Shown here: piece by piece, positions 1 to 8,054 of the stretch
How positions within the stretch are numbered: position 1 is the stretch's first letter
How the letters are laid out: each line of letters begins with the position of its first letter
DNA from: an uncultured Coriobacteriaceae bacterium
GTDB lineage: Bacteria; Actinomycetota; Coriobacteriia; Coriobacteriales; Atopobiaceae
NCBI GenBank assembly: GCA_900549525.1
Contig: UWSJ01000023.1
Coordinates: 1 to 23,093, forward strand
Length of the DNA: 23,093 nucleotides
Reading direction: 5' to 3'
Notes under the pieces: model-generated
Told to the model about the DNA's origin: nothing
Seen by the model: only the letters and a program-made list of their open reading frames with translations
The model's database searches: none
Position numbers and translations under genes: made by a program

Positions 1-271
1 TGTAGCCCTCCTTGCCCAGCTGGTCGATGAGCATCTGCTTGAGGGGCTCGGTGGCGGTGATGATGTCCTGCGGGTCCTTGGAGGGGACGAAGGCGACGTT
101 GAGGGTGTCGATCGTCTTGCCGTCGCCGGTAGACGCAGCCTGGGTGGACGAATTGCCGCAGGCAGTCAGGCCGAGGGCAGCCGTGCAGGCGAGAAGGGCG
201 CTCGACCTCAGAAACGAGCGACGGGTGATCCTGACCTTCGTGATGGAATTGGGCGTGGTGTTGACAGACAT
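1..271 (-). CDS. PhnD-type ABC substrate-binding lipoprotein, N-terminal part (partial)
   Basis: The gene runs off the left edge, and about 90 N-terminal residues are visible. The protein starts at an ATG (269-271 on the minus strand) preceded by AAAGAGG five bases upstream. Residues 15-21 read TRRSFLR, a twin-arginine motif. A hydrophobic stretch follows and ends in a lipobox, LTACGN, so the product is probably Tat-exported and lipid-anchored. The mature part opens with TLNVAFVPSKDP and then EPLKQMLIDQLG, the usual first strand and helix of PhnD-like binding proteins for phosphate, phosphite or phosphonate import. The family call rests on this short stretch. The true ligand cannot be told from 90 residues, and other Tat-dependent binding proteins remain possible. 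Partner permease and ATPase genes would be expected beyond the left edge. Confidence 0.7.
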   Translation of the reverse strand, partial: MSVNTTPNSITKVRITRRSFLRSSALLACTAALGLTACGNSSTQAASTGDGKTIDTLNVAFVPSKDPQDIITATEPLKQMLIDQLGKEGY

Positions 272-398
272 GAATGCCTCTTTCGCGTTGGCGGCCAGGG
301 CCCTCGTGACAGACCCCAAGGACATGACCGTGCTAGGGACACCTTGCGGCACCCTTCTTTGCGTGTATCTACATACCTTTTTCGACAATAGGAACGAG

Positions 399-464
399 AG
401 GTCATGAAAGCGTGCCGGTACTGTAAGGCAAATAACATGTGTTGTAAGGCACCTATCATGACCT
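399..464. promoter_or_regulatory. Repeat-rich control region upstream of the PhnD-type gene
   Basis: Two direct repeats TGTAAGGCA lie at 422-430 and 443-451, 21 bp apart start to start, or two helical turns. They are bracketed by a perfect 9-bp inverted repeat, AGGTCATGA at 399-407 and TCATGACCT at 456-464. On the minus strand a possible promoter overlaps the direct repeats: TTACAA (442-447), a 16-bp spacer and TACAGT (420-425). It would give a leader of roughly 140 nt before the start at 271. The symmetry suggests regulator binding sites, but the regulator is unknown. The rest of the gene-free stretch 272-693 shows only the weak promoter listed separately. Confidence 0.4.
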
Positions 465-474
465 GAGAGCACTG

Positions 475-503
475 TTGACAGAGACATTACGTTCGAGGAA
501 TAA
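475..503 (+). promoter_or_regulatory. Possible promoter for dedA
   Basis: A consensus -35 TTGACA at 475-480 is followed after 17 bp by GAATAA at 498-503, a poor -10. A second -10-like TACACT lies nearer the gene at 610-615 but has no recognisable -35. Either could drive dedA, and the assignment is weak. Confidence 0.25.
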
Positions 504-693
504 GGGAGACGCACGCCCAGGACGTCACGCCGCGAGCACACCGCAGACACCGCCCCTCCACATATGCCGAAAAGGGCGTGGCCTCGTCTCGGGCGGCCCC
601 TCCGTCACCTACACTGGACGAGTTGTGCGTCTTCACGTTGCCGCACCCGCACGCACGCATGCGCACGCCCCTGCCCCAACCGACAGGAGACCC

Positions 694-1332
694 ATGGAAG
701 CAGCGTTCCTCTCGTTCATCGACCAGTTTGGCTACGTGGCCATCGCGGCCCTCATCCTCTTCGAGAACGTGTTCCCGCCCATCCCAAGTGAGCTCATCCT
801 GCCCATGGGAGGGTTCCTCGTGCACCAGACGGACATGGAACTCGTGGGCGTCATCGTGGCCGCCACGGTCGGCAGCGTGCTGGGGGCCTACATCCTCTAC
901 GGCGTTGGTCGGCTGCTCACGCCCGAGCGCCTCGAGGGCTTCTTCGACACCAAGCCCATGCGCCTGCTGGGCTTCAAGGGCTCCGACGTCTCGAGCGCCA
1001 TTGGATGGTTCGACCGCAAGGGTCAGGTCACGGTGCTCATCTGCCGCTGCATCCCCGTGGTGCGCAGCCTCATCTCCATCCCCGCCGGCACGGCCAAGAT
1101 GGGCATGGCGAAGTTCGCCCTTTACACGCTCGTGGGCTCGGCCGTGTGGAACGCCGTGCTGTGCTCGCTGGGATTTGGCGCGGGCTCGGCCTGGCACACG
1201 GTCGTTGCCGAGGCGGAGTGGATCTCGGACGTCGTGAAGTACGTCATCCTCGCCCTCATCGTCGTCGCCGCCATCTTCTGGATCGTCAAGCGCGTGATTC
1301 CCAACCTGCGTGGGAGCGGACAGGAGCACTAA
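694..1332 (+). CDS. DedA-family inner membrane protein
   Basis: A 212-residue membrane protein of the DedA/VTT (SNARE-associated) superfamily. Members act as lipid scramblases or transporters (for example undecaprenyl-phosphate recycling) and help maintain the membrane potential. The N-terminal half contains the family signature ENVFPPIPSELILPMGG (residues about 22-38). The second signature, CRCIPVVRSLISIPAG, lies near residues 115-130 and carries the conserved arginine of the re-entrant helices. Hydrophobic helices follow to the C-terminus, which ends in a basic tail. The frame is open back to 475, but the upstream residues are low-complexity and charged. The ATG at 694 has AGGAGA at 685-690, so I chose it; the length is normal for the family. 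The gene stands alone and converges on the FKBP gene. Which DedA subgroup and lipid it serves cannot be told. Confidence 0.9.
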   Translation: MEAAFLSFIDQFGYVAIAALILFENVFPPIPSELILPMGGFLVHQTDMELVGVIVAATVGSVLGAYILYGVGRLLTPERLEGFFDTKPMRLLGFKGSDVSSAIGWFDRKGQVTVLICRCIPVVRSLISIPAGTAKMGMAKFALYTLVGSAVWNAVLCSLGFGAGSAWHTVVAEAEWISDVVKYVILALIVVAAIFWIVKRVIPNLRGSGQEH

Positions 1333-1370
1333 GGGCCCCGGCGCAGCATCCCCTCACCGACGGCCAACAA

Positions 1371-1410
1371 AAAGCCGCCCGGACGCAACGGCGACCTGGG
1401 CGGCTTTCTT
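1371..1410. terminator. Bidirectional intrinsic terminator between dedA and the FKBP gene
   Basis: The stem AAAGCCGCCC (1371-1380) pairs with GGGCGGCTTT (1398-1407). It is T-rich on the + side (TTTCTT) and reads TTTTTGTTGG on the minus side, so it can stop transcripts arriving from both convergent genes. Confidence 0.85.
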
Positions 1411-1444
1411 GTGAACGCACTTCGCGACGAGCGGAAACGCGCTC

Positions 1445-1873
1445 CTACTCCTCCACGCTCACCAGCTCGATCTCGAAGTTGAGGGGCTTGCCGGCCAACT
1501 CGTGATTGGCGTCCACCACGATCTTGGAGGGCGTCACACGGGCCACCGTCACGGGGATGGGCTGGCCCATGGCGCCGCGCAGCGCCACCTTGTCGCCCAT
1601 CTTGAGGCTCTCCATACCAGGCGCGTTCTCGCGCGGAATCTCGATGACGAGGTTCTCCTGGCGCTCGCCATAGGCCTCGGACGGCTCCAGATGCACGGTC
1701 TTCTTCTCGCCGGGCTTCATGTCCTTCACGGCCTCGTCAAAGCCGGCGATCATCTGGCCGGCGCCACAGGTGAACTCAAGCGGCTCGCCCCGGTCGTAGC
1801 TGCTGTCGAACTGCGTACCGTCATCAAGCGTTCCGCGATAGTGCGCGCGAACCTTCTTGCCCTCGTTGGACAT
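1445..1873 (-). CDS. FKBP-type peptidyl-prolyl isomerase, SlyD-like
   Basis: A 142-residue cytoplasmic cis-trans prolyl isomerase and chaperone. The FKBP core is visible as VRAHYRGTLDDGTQFDSSYD, GQMIAGFDEAVKDMKPGEK and PSEAYGE. The flap between the two FKBP halves carries an inserted segment rather than a canonical short loop. The end, DANHELAGKPLNFEIELV, is the hallmark of SlyD/FkpB-type enzymes with an insert-in-flap chaperone domain. The His-rich metal-binding tail of E. coli SlyD is absent. The start is the ATG at 1871-1873, preceded by GAAGGAG. The open frame extends upstream, but those residues are not family-like. It lies 74 bp downstream of the PerM-family gene in the same direction and probably shares its transcript. 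Confidence 0.93.
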   Translation of the reverse strand: MSNEGKKVRAHYRGTLDDGTQFDSSYDRGEPLEFTCGAGQMIAGFDEAVKDMKPGEKKTVHLEPSEAYGERQENLVIEIPRENAPGMESLKMGDKVALRGAMGQPIPVTVARVTPSKIVVDANHELAGKPLNFEIELVSVEE

Positions 1874-1947
1874 GGGAACTCCTTCGTATTCGTACGTGAC
1901 AGTGGGACAAGCCGCCCGACGGCAGCCGCCCCGCACAAAAGCCTACC

Positions 1948-3117
1948 CTACCGGCGCGCCAGCTGCCGCTCGCGCGCGTCGGCCCACTCGCCGCAGAGCC
2001 GCTGAATGGTGGCGATAACCGGTACGGAGAACAGCACGCCCGTGAGCCCAAAGAGGCTGCCGCCCACAAACACGGTTACGAGCACCCACACGCTCGAGAC
2101 GCCAGTGGCCGCGCCCACGACGTTGGGGTACACGAAGTGGCCGTCGAGCTGCTGCAGCACGACAAGAAACACGAGGAACCACACGGCCTGCATGGGCTCC
2201 ACCGAGAAGACGATGAGCGCGCCGATGGCGCCCGCCAGCCACGCGCCAACGTACGGGACAAGCGCGCCCACGCCCACGACAAGACCAACCGTGGCGGCAT
2301 AGGGCATGCGCAGCACGGCCATGCCGATGGCGCAAAGGCATCCCAGCACCACGGCCTCGACGCACTGGCCAAAGATGAAGTTGGAGAAGCACTCGTTGGC
2401 AACGGCCATGACATGCGCCGCGAGCTTGTAGACGTCGGGGGGAAGCACGAGGCGCGCCGCACGGTCAAAGCCGCCGATGGCGGCCTCCTTGCCCGCAAGC
2501 AGGTACAGCGAGAACACGATGGCGATGATCACACCGAGAAGGCCGCTCACGAACTTGCCGCCCCAGCCAAAGAGCGACGTGGCCACCGCGTCAAACCCAC
2601 CCGTCTGCTGCACGAAGCCCATGAGCGTGTCCTGCCAGTTGCCTGCGGGGTCCGCAAACGACCAGATGGCGCTGAAGATGCCCGGCGTCTGTGCGGCACC
2701 GGCGGCGTCGAGCGCCTCGTCTGCCGTATGGGCGGCTGCCAGCACGCCCCGCCAGAGCGCCACGATCGCGTCGCTCAGCTCCTTATGAACGAGCAGCACG
2801 ACGATGGCCACCACGGCAGCCACGCTCGCGAGCGACAGCACGAGGCAGACGGGGCGGCGCAGCACCGCAAGGGGGCCCGCCGTGGTGCCCGGGAACCAGA
2901 GGCGCTCCCAGCGCTCCATGACGAGATTGAGCACGTAGGCGATGGCCGCACCCAGAAGCAGCGGCCCCGCGATGTCCCATAGCACGCCCAGCGCAACCAG
3001 CACGTCGTCGAAACGCAGCACGGCAAGGGCGGCAAGCGCCGCCATGGCGCACCACGTCGCGACAAGCCGTACGGGCGGGTAGCGCCTCTTGGTCTGAAGC
3101 CGTTCGTCTCGGGGCAT
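1948..3117 (-). CDS. AI-2E/PerM-family transporter (DUF20)
   Basis: A 389-residue polytopic membrane protein. After a short basic N-terminus (MPRDERLQTKRRYPP) it has paired hydrophobic helices, a soluble central stretch (about residues 120-190), and a C-terminal half with GAWLAGAIGALIVF and QQLDGHFVYPNVVGAATG. The last motif is typical of the AI-2 exporter/PerM family, whose members include TqsA and various Na+/H+ antiporters. The substrate cannot be inferred from sequence. The start at 3115-3117 has GAGGAG just upstream, and the frame continues 14 residues further without a better site. A -10-like TACAGT (3158-3163, minus) faces the divergent antiporter promoter. The FKBP gene follows on the same strand. 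Confidence 0.9.
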   Translation of the reverse strand: MPRDERLQTKRRYPPVRLVATWCAMAALAALAVLRFDDVLVALGVLWDIAGPLLLGAAIAYVLNLVMERWERLWFPGTTAGPLAVLRRPVCLVLSLASVAAVVAIVVLLVHKELSDAIVALWRGVLAAAHTADEALDAAGAAQTPGIFSAIWSFADPAGNWQDTLMGFVQQTGGFDAVATSLFGWGGKFVSGLLGVIIAIVFSLYLLAGKEAAIGGFDRAARLVLPPDVYKLAAHVMAVANECFSNFIFGQCVEAVVLGCLCAIGMAVLRMPYAATVGLVVGVGALVPYVGAWLAGAIGALIVFSVEPMQAVWFLVFLVVLQQLDGHFVYPNVVGAATGVSSVWVLVTVFVGGSLFGLTGVLFSVPVIATIQRLCGEWADARERQLARR

Positions 3118-3157
3118 GGGCTCTCCTCGTCCGCGGTCCAATTCGCCGGAAGACACC

Positions 3158-3211
3158 ACTGTACCCGCGGCGCGGCGAAAGCGGCCCGTTGGGGCATAAT
3201 CTCGCTATAAA
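3158..3211. promoter_or_regulatory. Divergent promoter region between the PerM-family and antiporter genes
   Basis: For the + strand, TATAAA at 3206-3211 is a good -10 about 20 bp before the start codon, giving a short leader; a CATAAT at 3195-3200 is an alternative. For the minus strand, TACAGT occupies 3158-3163. No clear -35 hexamer is visible for either. Confidence 0.4.
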
Positions 3212-3230
3212 TCCCAACCGTGAGGCATCC

Positions 3231-4901
3231 ATGTACGAAACTCTCCTGCTCGCCGGGGTGGTCGTCACCGTCTGCGTGCTCACCAACCGCGTCGCGGACA
3301 AGCTCCCCGTCCCCTCGCTCATCGTGTTCATAGCCCTGGGCATGATCTGCGGCTCGGACGGGCCGGCCCACATTCAGTTCGGCGACTACGCGCTCACCGA
3401 GGCCGCCTGCTGCTCGGGTCTGCTGTTCATCATGTTCTACGGCGGCTTCAACGCCAACGTACGCGAGGCCAGGCCCGTGGCGGCGCAGGCCATCACGCTC
3501 TCGACCCTCGGCGTGCTCGTGTGCGCGGGGCTCGTGGGCGCCTTCTGCCACTTCGCCCTGGGCGTGGGCTGGCTCGAGGGCATGCTCGTAGGCTCGGTCA
3601 TCGCCTCCACCGACGCGGCGAGCGTCTTCAACGTGCTGCGCTCGGCCAAGCTCTCCCTGCGCGATGGCACCGACTCGCTGCTCGAGATCGAGTCGGGCTC
3701 CAACGATCCCATGGCTTACATGCTCACGGCCATCCTCACGGCTATCATCCTTGGCCGGCAGGTCTCCGTCCCGCTCATGGTAGCCGAGGAGGTCGTCATC
3801 GGCCTAGCCTTCGGCGTGGGCATCGGCAGGCTCGCCGAGCTCGCGCTCGAGCGCGTGGAGTTCACGATGGACCAGGGCGAGACGATCCTGCTCGTGGGTG
3901 TCGCCGTCATCTCCTATGCGCTGCCAAGCGTGCTGCACGGCAACGGGTTCCTCTCCGTCTACCTCTGCGGCATGTGGCTCGGCAACGCCGACATCCCCCA
4001 CAAGCGCGCCATGGCGCAGACCTTCGACGTCATCACCGAGATCTGCCAGATGGGCATCTTCTTCCTGCTGGGCCTGCTCGTGGCCCCGAGCCGCCTGCCT
4101 CAGGTGCTCGTGCCGGCGCTCGCGGTCTTCGCCTTCATCACGGTGGTGGGCAGGCCGCTCTCCACGTTTGTCGTGCTGCGCCCGTTCGGGGCGAGCATGG
4201 CCAAGATCGGCCTCACGTCGTGGTCGGGCCTGCGCGGTGCGGCATCGGTCGTGTTTGCCCTCTACGCCGTGACGGCGGGCGTGAGCATGCCCGCGGGCGC
4301 GGGCGGAGCACTTGCCGGCGCGGCGCGCACTACGCTGCCGTTCAACCTCTTCGATCTCGTGTTCGTAGTCGTCCTGCTCTCGCTCACGGTGCAGGGAGGG
4401 CTGCTGCCGTGGGTGGCGAAGCGCCTCGACATGATTGACCCCAACGCCAACGTCATGCGCACGTTCAACGACTTCCAGGAGGAGAGCGACCTCTCCCTCA
4501 TCAAGATCAAGGTGGACGACGAGCACCCCTGGGCTGGCCGTGCCCTGCGCGACGTTCCCACACCACGCGACCTCATCGTGGTGCTGGTGCTGCGCCACGG
4601 CAACGAACGCGTGGTGCCGGGTGGCAACACCGTGCTCGAGAAGGGCGACCTGCTCGTCTACGCCGCCCCCACCTTCGAGGCGCGTGACGACTTCAAGCTG
4701 CGTGAGGTGCACATGGGCGAGCACCATCGCTGGGCAGGCAAGCTCCTGCGCGAGCTGCCTGACACGAGCCGCATGGTCATCGTGATGCTCAAGCGCGGGG
4801 ACAAGTCGATCATCCCCAACGGCGACACGCGCATCGAGCCCGGCGACCTCGCGTTCGTGGCGGGCACGACGACGGTGGCGGCGGCAGCGCCTACACGCTG
4901 A
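3231..4901 (+). CDS. K+/H+ antiporter, NhaP2/CvrA type (CPA1) with two RCK_C domains
   Basis: A 556-residue cation/proton antiporter. The N-terminal ~400 residues form the CPA1 exchanger. They carry the motifs GSVIASTDAASVF (about 119-131) and EIESGSNDPMAYML (about 151-164), which hold the conserved Asp residues of the ion-binding site. The C-terminal part contains two tandem RCK_C/TrkA-C modules: from LSLIKIKVDDEHPWAGRAL to GDLLVYAAP, and from FKLREVHMGEHHRWAGKLL to GDLAFVAGT. This layout matches potassium/proton antiporters of the NhaP2 (CvrA) class, where the modules gate transport by ligand. The start ATG at 3231 has GAGG upstream; a few in-frame codons before it are not family-like. It is divergent from the PerM-family gene. 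Na+ versus K+ preference cannot be read from sequence. Confidence 0.9.
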   Translation: MYETLLLAGVVVTVCVLTNRVADKLPVPSLIVFIALGMICGSDGPAHIQFGDYALTEAACCSGLLFIMFYGGFNANVREARPVAAQAITLSTLGVLVCAGLVGAFCHFALGVGWLEGMLVGSVIASTDAASVFNVLRSAKLSLRDGTDSLLEIESGSNDPMAYMLTAILTAIILGRQVSVPLMVAEEVVIGLAFGVGIGRLAELALERVEFTMDQGETILLVGVAVISYALPSVLHGNGFLSVYLCGMWLGNADIPHKRAMAQTFDVITEICQMGIFFLLGLLVAPSRLPQVLVPALAVFAFITVVGRPLSTFVVLRPFGASMAKIGLTSWSGLRGAASVVFALYAVTAGVSMPAGAGGALAGAARTTLPFNLFDLVFVVVLLSLTVQGGLLPWVAKRLDMIDPNANVMRTFNDFQEESDLSLIKIKVDDEHPWAGRALRDVPTPRDLIVVLVLRHGNERVVPGGNTVLEKGDLLVYAAPTFEARDDFKLREVHMGEHHRWAGKLLRELPDTSRMVIVMLKRGDKSIIPNGDTRIEPGDLAFVAGTTTVAAAAPTR

Positions 4902-4919
4902 GCAGGCCTTCAGGCTGCT
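4901..4919 (+). terminator. Terminator-like hairpin after the antiporter gene
   Basis: AGCAGGCC pairs with GGCTGCT (seven pairs, one bulged G, loop TTCA) and overlaps the stop codon. TATATA follows instead of a T-run, so termination strength is uncertain. Confidence 0.35.
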
Positions 4920-5035
4920 ATATAGGCAGAGGTCGCACGTTAGAGCTCGCGAGCAAGGAGATGGGCACAGGGTTCTTCTGCCTGATGGGCATAGCGGGCC
5001 GACTCCCGCCCGGCCGCTCATCGGGCTTCTCGTCC

Positions 5036-5065
5036 TTGAGCGCCACCATGCGGGTACCCTATAGA
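5036..5065 (+). promoter_or_regulatory. Promoter candidate for the membrane protein-recQ pair
   Basis: TTGAGC (5036-5041), an 18-bp spacer and TATAGA (5060-5065) lie 45 bp before the ATG at 5111. The stretch 4920-5035 shows no other gene or signal that I can support. Confidence 0.45.
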
Positions 5066-5110
5066 GGCAACGAACACGCGGCGCACATGCGCCCAGGCAA
5101 GGGAGGGGCC

Positions 5111-5518
5111 ATGTCCCAGGCTCGCAAGCAACTCAAAATCGTCAGCTTCGTCCAGGTGGCGTGTACGCTCCTCGCCGTCGTCACGGGCATTGTCTGCGTC
5201 GTCTCCGCGTCCGGCTCCCAGACGTCCATCCTTGGCATGGAGCCCGTCACCTCCGTCATGCTGCTCGGCGTCCTCTGCATTGCGGCGGGCATCGCGGCGT
5301 TCCTCGCCGCCGCCCAGGGCATCAAGGGCGCCAACGTACCCAGCAGGCTGGGGCCCCATGCACAGACCTGCGCCGCAAGCCTGCTCTTATCCGCCGTGGC
5401 GGCCGTCCTGGCCGGCGTGGGTGGCGAGGCAATCGCCGTCGTGCCTTGCCTCGTGCTCGTTGCCGACGTCGTCGCGATCACGCGCGGCTCGGCGGTGCGC
5501 AAGGAGCTCGACCGATAG
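5111..5518 (+). CDS. Small four-helix membrane protein of unknown function
   Basis: A 135-residue hydrophobic protein. After MSQARKQLK there are four likely membrane segments: about residues 10-32, 43-65, 83-103 and 105-124. The protein ends with the basic tail RGSAVRKELDR. I recognise no catalytic motif and cannot assign a family. The ATG at 5111 is preceded by GGGAGGGG. An open frame continues 50 residues upstream, but without helices or a family pattern. The stop codon is 14 bp before the recQ start, so the two genes are almost certainly co-transcribed. That does not establish a shared function. Confidence 0.75.
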   Translation: MSQARKQLKIVSFVQVACTLLAVVTGIVCVVSASGSQTSILGMEPVTSVMLLGVLCIAAGIAAFLAAAQGIKGANVPSRLGPHAQTCAASLLLSAVAAVLAGVGGEAIAVVPCLVLVADVVAITRGSAVRKELDR

Positions 5519-5532
5519 CGGGCGTAGAGGGC

Positions 5533-7473
5533 GTGGCTTCCAGGTCGGACGCCGCGCGCACGCCGCTCGCCGTCCTCCGCGACGTCTTCGGCTACCCGAT
5601 GTTTCGTCCCCACCAGGAGGAGATCGCGCAAGCGGCCCTCGCCGGACGCGACGTCCTCGCCGTGATGCCCACGAGCGCCGGCAAGTCCATCTGCTACCAG
5701 GTGCCCGCCCTTGTCGCGGACGGCCTTACCGTAGTGGTGTCCCCGCTCATCTCGCTCATGGCCGATCAAGTGGGAGCCCTACGTCAGCTGGGCGTAGACG
5801 CAGCATGCCTCAACAGCTCCCTCACACCCTCCGAGCGCGACGAGGTGCTCGCGGACGCGGCGGCAGGACGGCTCCGCTTGCTCTACGTCGCCCCGGAGCG
5901 CCTGGACGAGCCCGCCTTTCTCGGCCTCGTCTGCACGCGGGGCCTGGCGCTGCTCGCCGTGGACGAGGCACACTGCATCTCGCAGTGGGGCAACGACTTC
6001 CGTCCCAGCTACCAGCGCATCCGCGCGTTCATCGACGCGCTGCCAGCCCGGCCTCCCGTGATGGCGCTCACGGCAACCGCCACGCGCCAGGTGCGCGAGG
6101 ACATCGAAAGCTCGCTTGGCCTGCGCGACCCGCTGCGCGTGGTGGCGAGCTTCGACCGCCCCAACCTCACCCTCCTCGTCGAGCGCCCGCAGGGACGGGC
6201 CGGCAAGAACCGCGCACTGCTTGGCTTTGTGCGCGAACGCGCAGAGCGCTCGGGCATCGTGTACTGCTCGAGTCGGCGTGCCGTGGAGGAGGTCTGCGAC
6301 CTGCTATGCGAGCGCGGCCTCGCCGCCACGCGCTACCACGCAGGGCTCACGCCCGAGGAACGCGCTGCCAACCAGGACGACTTCCTCTTCGACCGCAAGA
6401 CCGTGATGGTGGCCACCAACGCCTTTGGCATGGGCATCGACAAGAGCAACGTGAGCTACGTCGTCCACTACAACCTGCCAACGTCACTCGAGAACTACTA
6501 CCAGGAGGCCGGCCGCGCCGGGCGCGACGGCACGAAGGCCGAATGTCTGCTGCTCTATTCGGCATCCGACGTCCATACCGCCGAGTTTCTCCTCGAGAAG
6601 ACCGAGCGTGACGACCTCACGTCCGAGCAGCTGGCGGAGATTCGTGCGCGCGACGCCGAGCGCCTGCGCCAGATGGTCTTCTACGCCACCACGACCGACT
6701 GCCTGCGGGGACGCATCCTGCGCTACTTTGGCGAGGAAGCACCAGCCTGGTGCGGCAACTGCACGAATTGCCTCGCGGACTTCGAGGAACGGGACGAGCG
6801 CACCAACGCCCTCAAGGTCGTGAGCTGCGTGGCCCGCGTGCGACAGCGAGCCCGCCAGACCGGCGCCTTCACGGAGGCCGTGGGCGCGGGCGCCATCGTG
6901 GACATCCTGCGCGGATCAAGAAGCGAGCGCGTGCTGGGACGCGGTTGGGACACCCTGTCGACCTACGGCATCATGGCCAACGTGCCGGTCACGGAGATCC
7001 GCATGCTCGTGGACGAGCTCGTGGTGCGCGGCGTGCTCGCACGCGGGGGCGGCCGCTATCCGGTAGTGTCGCTCGGCGTGGGCGCGAAGGCCTTCCTCAC
7101 CGACGACGAACCGTTCACGGTCAAGGTCGCGAGGGGTCGCACGCACAAGAAGCGGCGGACCTGGGCCGGTGGTTCGTCTCGCCCGTCAGGCGCCCTCGCG
7201 AAGGGTGCGCCCTCCGACGCGACGGCGACGGACGCCTTCGAGCCTTCCCCCGACGACGAGGCCCTCTTTGCCGAGCTACGGGCGCTGCGGGGCGAGCTCG
7301 CCCGCGAGCAGCAGGTGCCACCGTACTTCATCTTCTCCAACGCCACCCTTGAGGCGCTCTGCCGCGCCCGGCCCACCACGCCCGAGGAGCTGCTGGAGAT
7401 ACCCGGCGTAGGCGCCAAGAAGGCCGAACGCTACGGCGGGGCCTTCCTCGAGAAGATCGTGGCGCACAGCTAG
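5533..7473 (+). CDS. recQ: ATP-dependent DNA helicase RecQ
   Basis: A 646-residue 3'-5' DNA helicase for recombination and replication-fork repair. All superfamily 2 motifs are present: Walker A PTSAGKS (46-52), motif II DEAH (144-147) followed by the RecQ aromatic loop SQWGNDFRPSY, motif III TATA (180-183), and motifs V-VI ATNAFGMGIDKSNV and YQEAGRAGRDG (324-333). The zinc site has Cys 390, 407, 410 and 413. A winged-helix RQC region follows. The last 70 residues (LFAELRALRGELAREQ to GVGAKKAERYG) form an HRDC domain. The length is close to E. coli RecQ (about 609). I chose GTG at 5533: it is the only in-frame start between the upstream stop region and motif 0 (FGYPMFRPHQ), and AGAGG sits just before it, although the spacing is tight. 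Confidence 0.95.
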   Translation: MASRSDAARTPLAVLRDVFGYPMFRPHQEEIAQAALAGRDVLAVMPTSAGKSICYQVPALVADGLTVVVSPLISLMADQVGALRQLGVDAACLNSSLTPSERDEVLADAAAGRLRLLYVAPERLDEPAFLGLVCTRGLALLAVDEAHCISQWGNDFRPSYQRIRAFIDALPARPPVMALTATATRQVREDIESSLGLRDPLRVVASFDRPNLTLLVERPQGRAGKNRALLGFVRERAERSGIVYCSSRRAVEEVCDLLCERGLAATRYHAGLTPEERAANQDDFLFDRKTVMVATNAFGMGIDKSNVSYVVHYNLPTSLENYYQEAGRAGRDGTKAECLLLYSASDVHTAEFLLEKTERDDLTSEQLAEIRARDAERLRQMVFYATTTDCLRGRILRYFGEEAPAWCGNCTNCLADFEERDERTNALKVVSCVARVRQRARQTGAFTEAVGAGAIVDILRGSRSERVLGRGWDTLSTYGIMANVPVTEIRMLVDELVVRGVLARGGGRYPVVSLGVGAKAFLTDDEPFTVKVARGRTHKKRRTWAGGSSRPSGALAKGAPSDATATDAFEPSPDDEALFAELRALRGELAREQQVPPYFIFSNATLEALCRARPTTPEELLEIPGVGAKKAERYGGAFLEKIVAHS

Positions 7474-7600
7474 CGCCAGACGTTGCCGCATCGAGCTGCG
7501 CCACGTCTCGCCGCGCCGCCACGCGACGATCTGCGCCATGCCGAGTCGCGCAGCGCCGTGCCACGCCGAGCCGCGCCGAGCTAGGTGAATATGGACAGAA
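7474..7600. repeat. Low-complexity GC-rich stretch after recQ
   Basis: This stretch has degenerate reiterations of GCCGAG(T/C)CGCG and CGCCGTGCCACGCCGAG-like units, clearest at 7540-7580. No hairpin plus T-run terminator and no coding frame could be supported here. It may simply be drift around the 3' end of recQ. Confidence 0.3.
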
Positions 7601-7608
7601 CTAACTCC

Positions 7609-7952
7609 TCACATGCCGGAAAACGTCCAAAAACACCGAGCTCGGCGGATGGCAGGTCGTGCGTCGGGTGCGGCCTGCGGTTCCTGGCTTGACACGGGAG
7701 GTTCGACAGGGCCGCCGCCGGAAGCGGCATCGGGAACGGTGCCCGAAGCGACGCCGGATCCATTGGAGGGGGGGGCACCGGATGGCCGCAATTGGTGTAA
7801 AACCTGCTGCCCGCAGAGAGAGGTGCGCCGCACTGGATGCAATAGCCGGCGGTGGCAGGGGCGGGCACGTCGGGCGTCGGCTCGACAGGCTCGGGGCAGA
7901 CGTCCTTCTCGACACCATTTACCGACGACGAAGGTTCGGGACGCGGCTCCAC
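7609..7952 (-). pseudogene. Decayed zinc-ribbon protein gene (frameshifted, one Cys lost)
   Basis: In one minus frame a Pro-rich lead-in is followed by YCIQCGAPLSAGSRFYTNCG (7844-7785), a zinc-ribbon of the CxxC...FCxxC type. The third cysteine is Tyr (TAC for TGC at about 7797-7799). Just after it lies a G8 run on the + strand (7768-7775). Shifting frame there continues a plausible Gly/Pro/Ser linker (SNGSGVASGTVPDAASGGG, then VEPPVSSQEPQAAPDA), which ends at RRARCFWTFSGM and a stop. Such linkers usually join an N-terminal zinc ribbon to a membrane helix, which is missing here. The loss of a metal ligand, the frameshift and the truncation point to a relic. No convincing start or ribosome site is visible; the upper limit given is a GTG at 7952. 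A live phase-variable gene is the less likely alternative. Confidence 0.4.
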
Positions 7953-8054
7953 CTCATGTCGCGTTTGCACGATTATCAATCTTTCGATCAGCCACAAAGC
8001 TGTTCGTGGCCTGAACGGGCATACCTTTTTCAATAGCTTACCGTTACATGGCAT

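Noticed and set aside
475..693. N-terminal extension of DedA in the open frame
   Set aside because: The 73 extra residues are Pro/His/Arg-rich and precede an ATG with a good ribosome site. DedA proteins begin near the chosen start.
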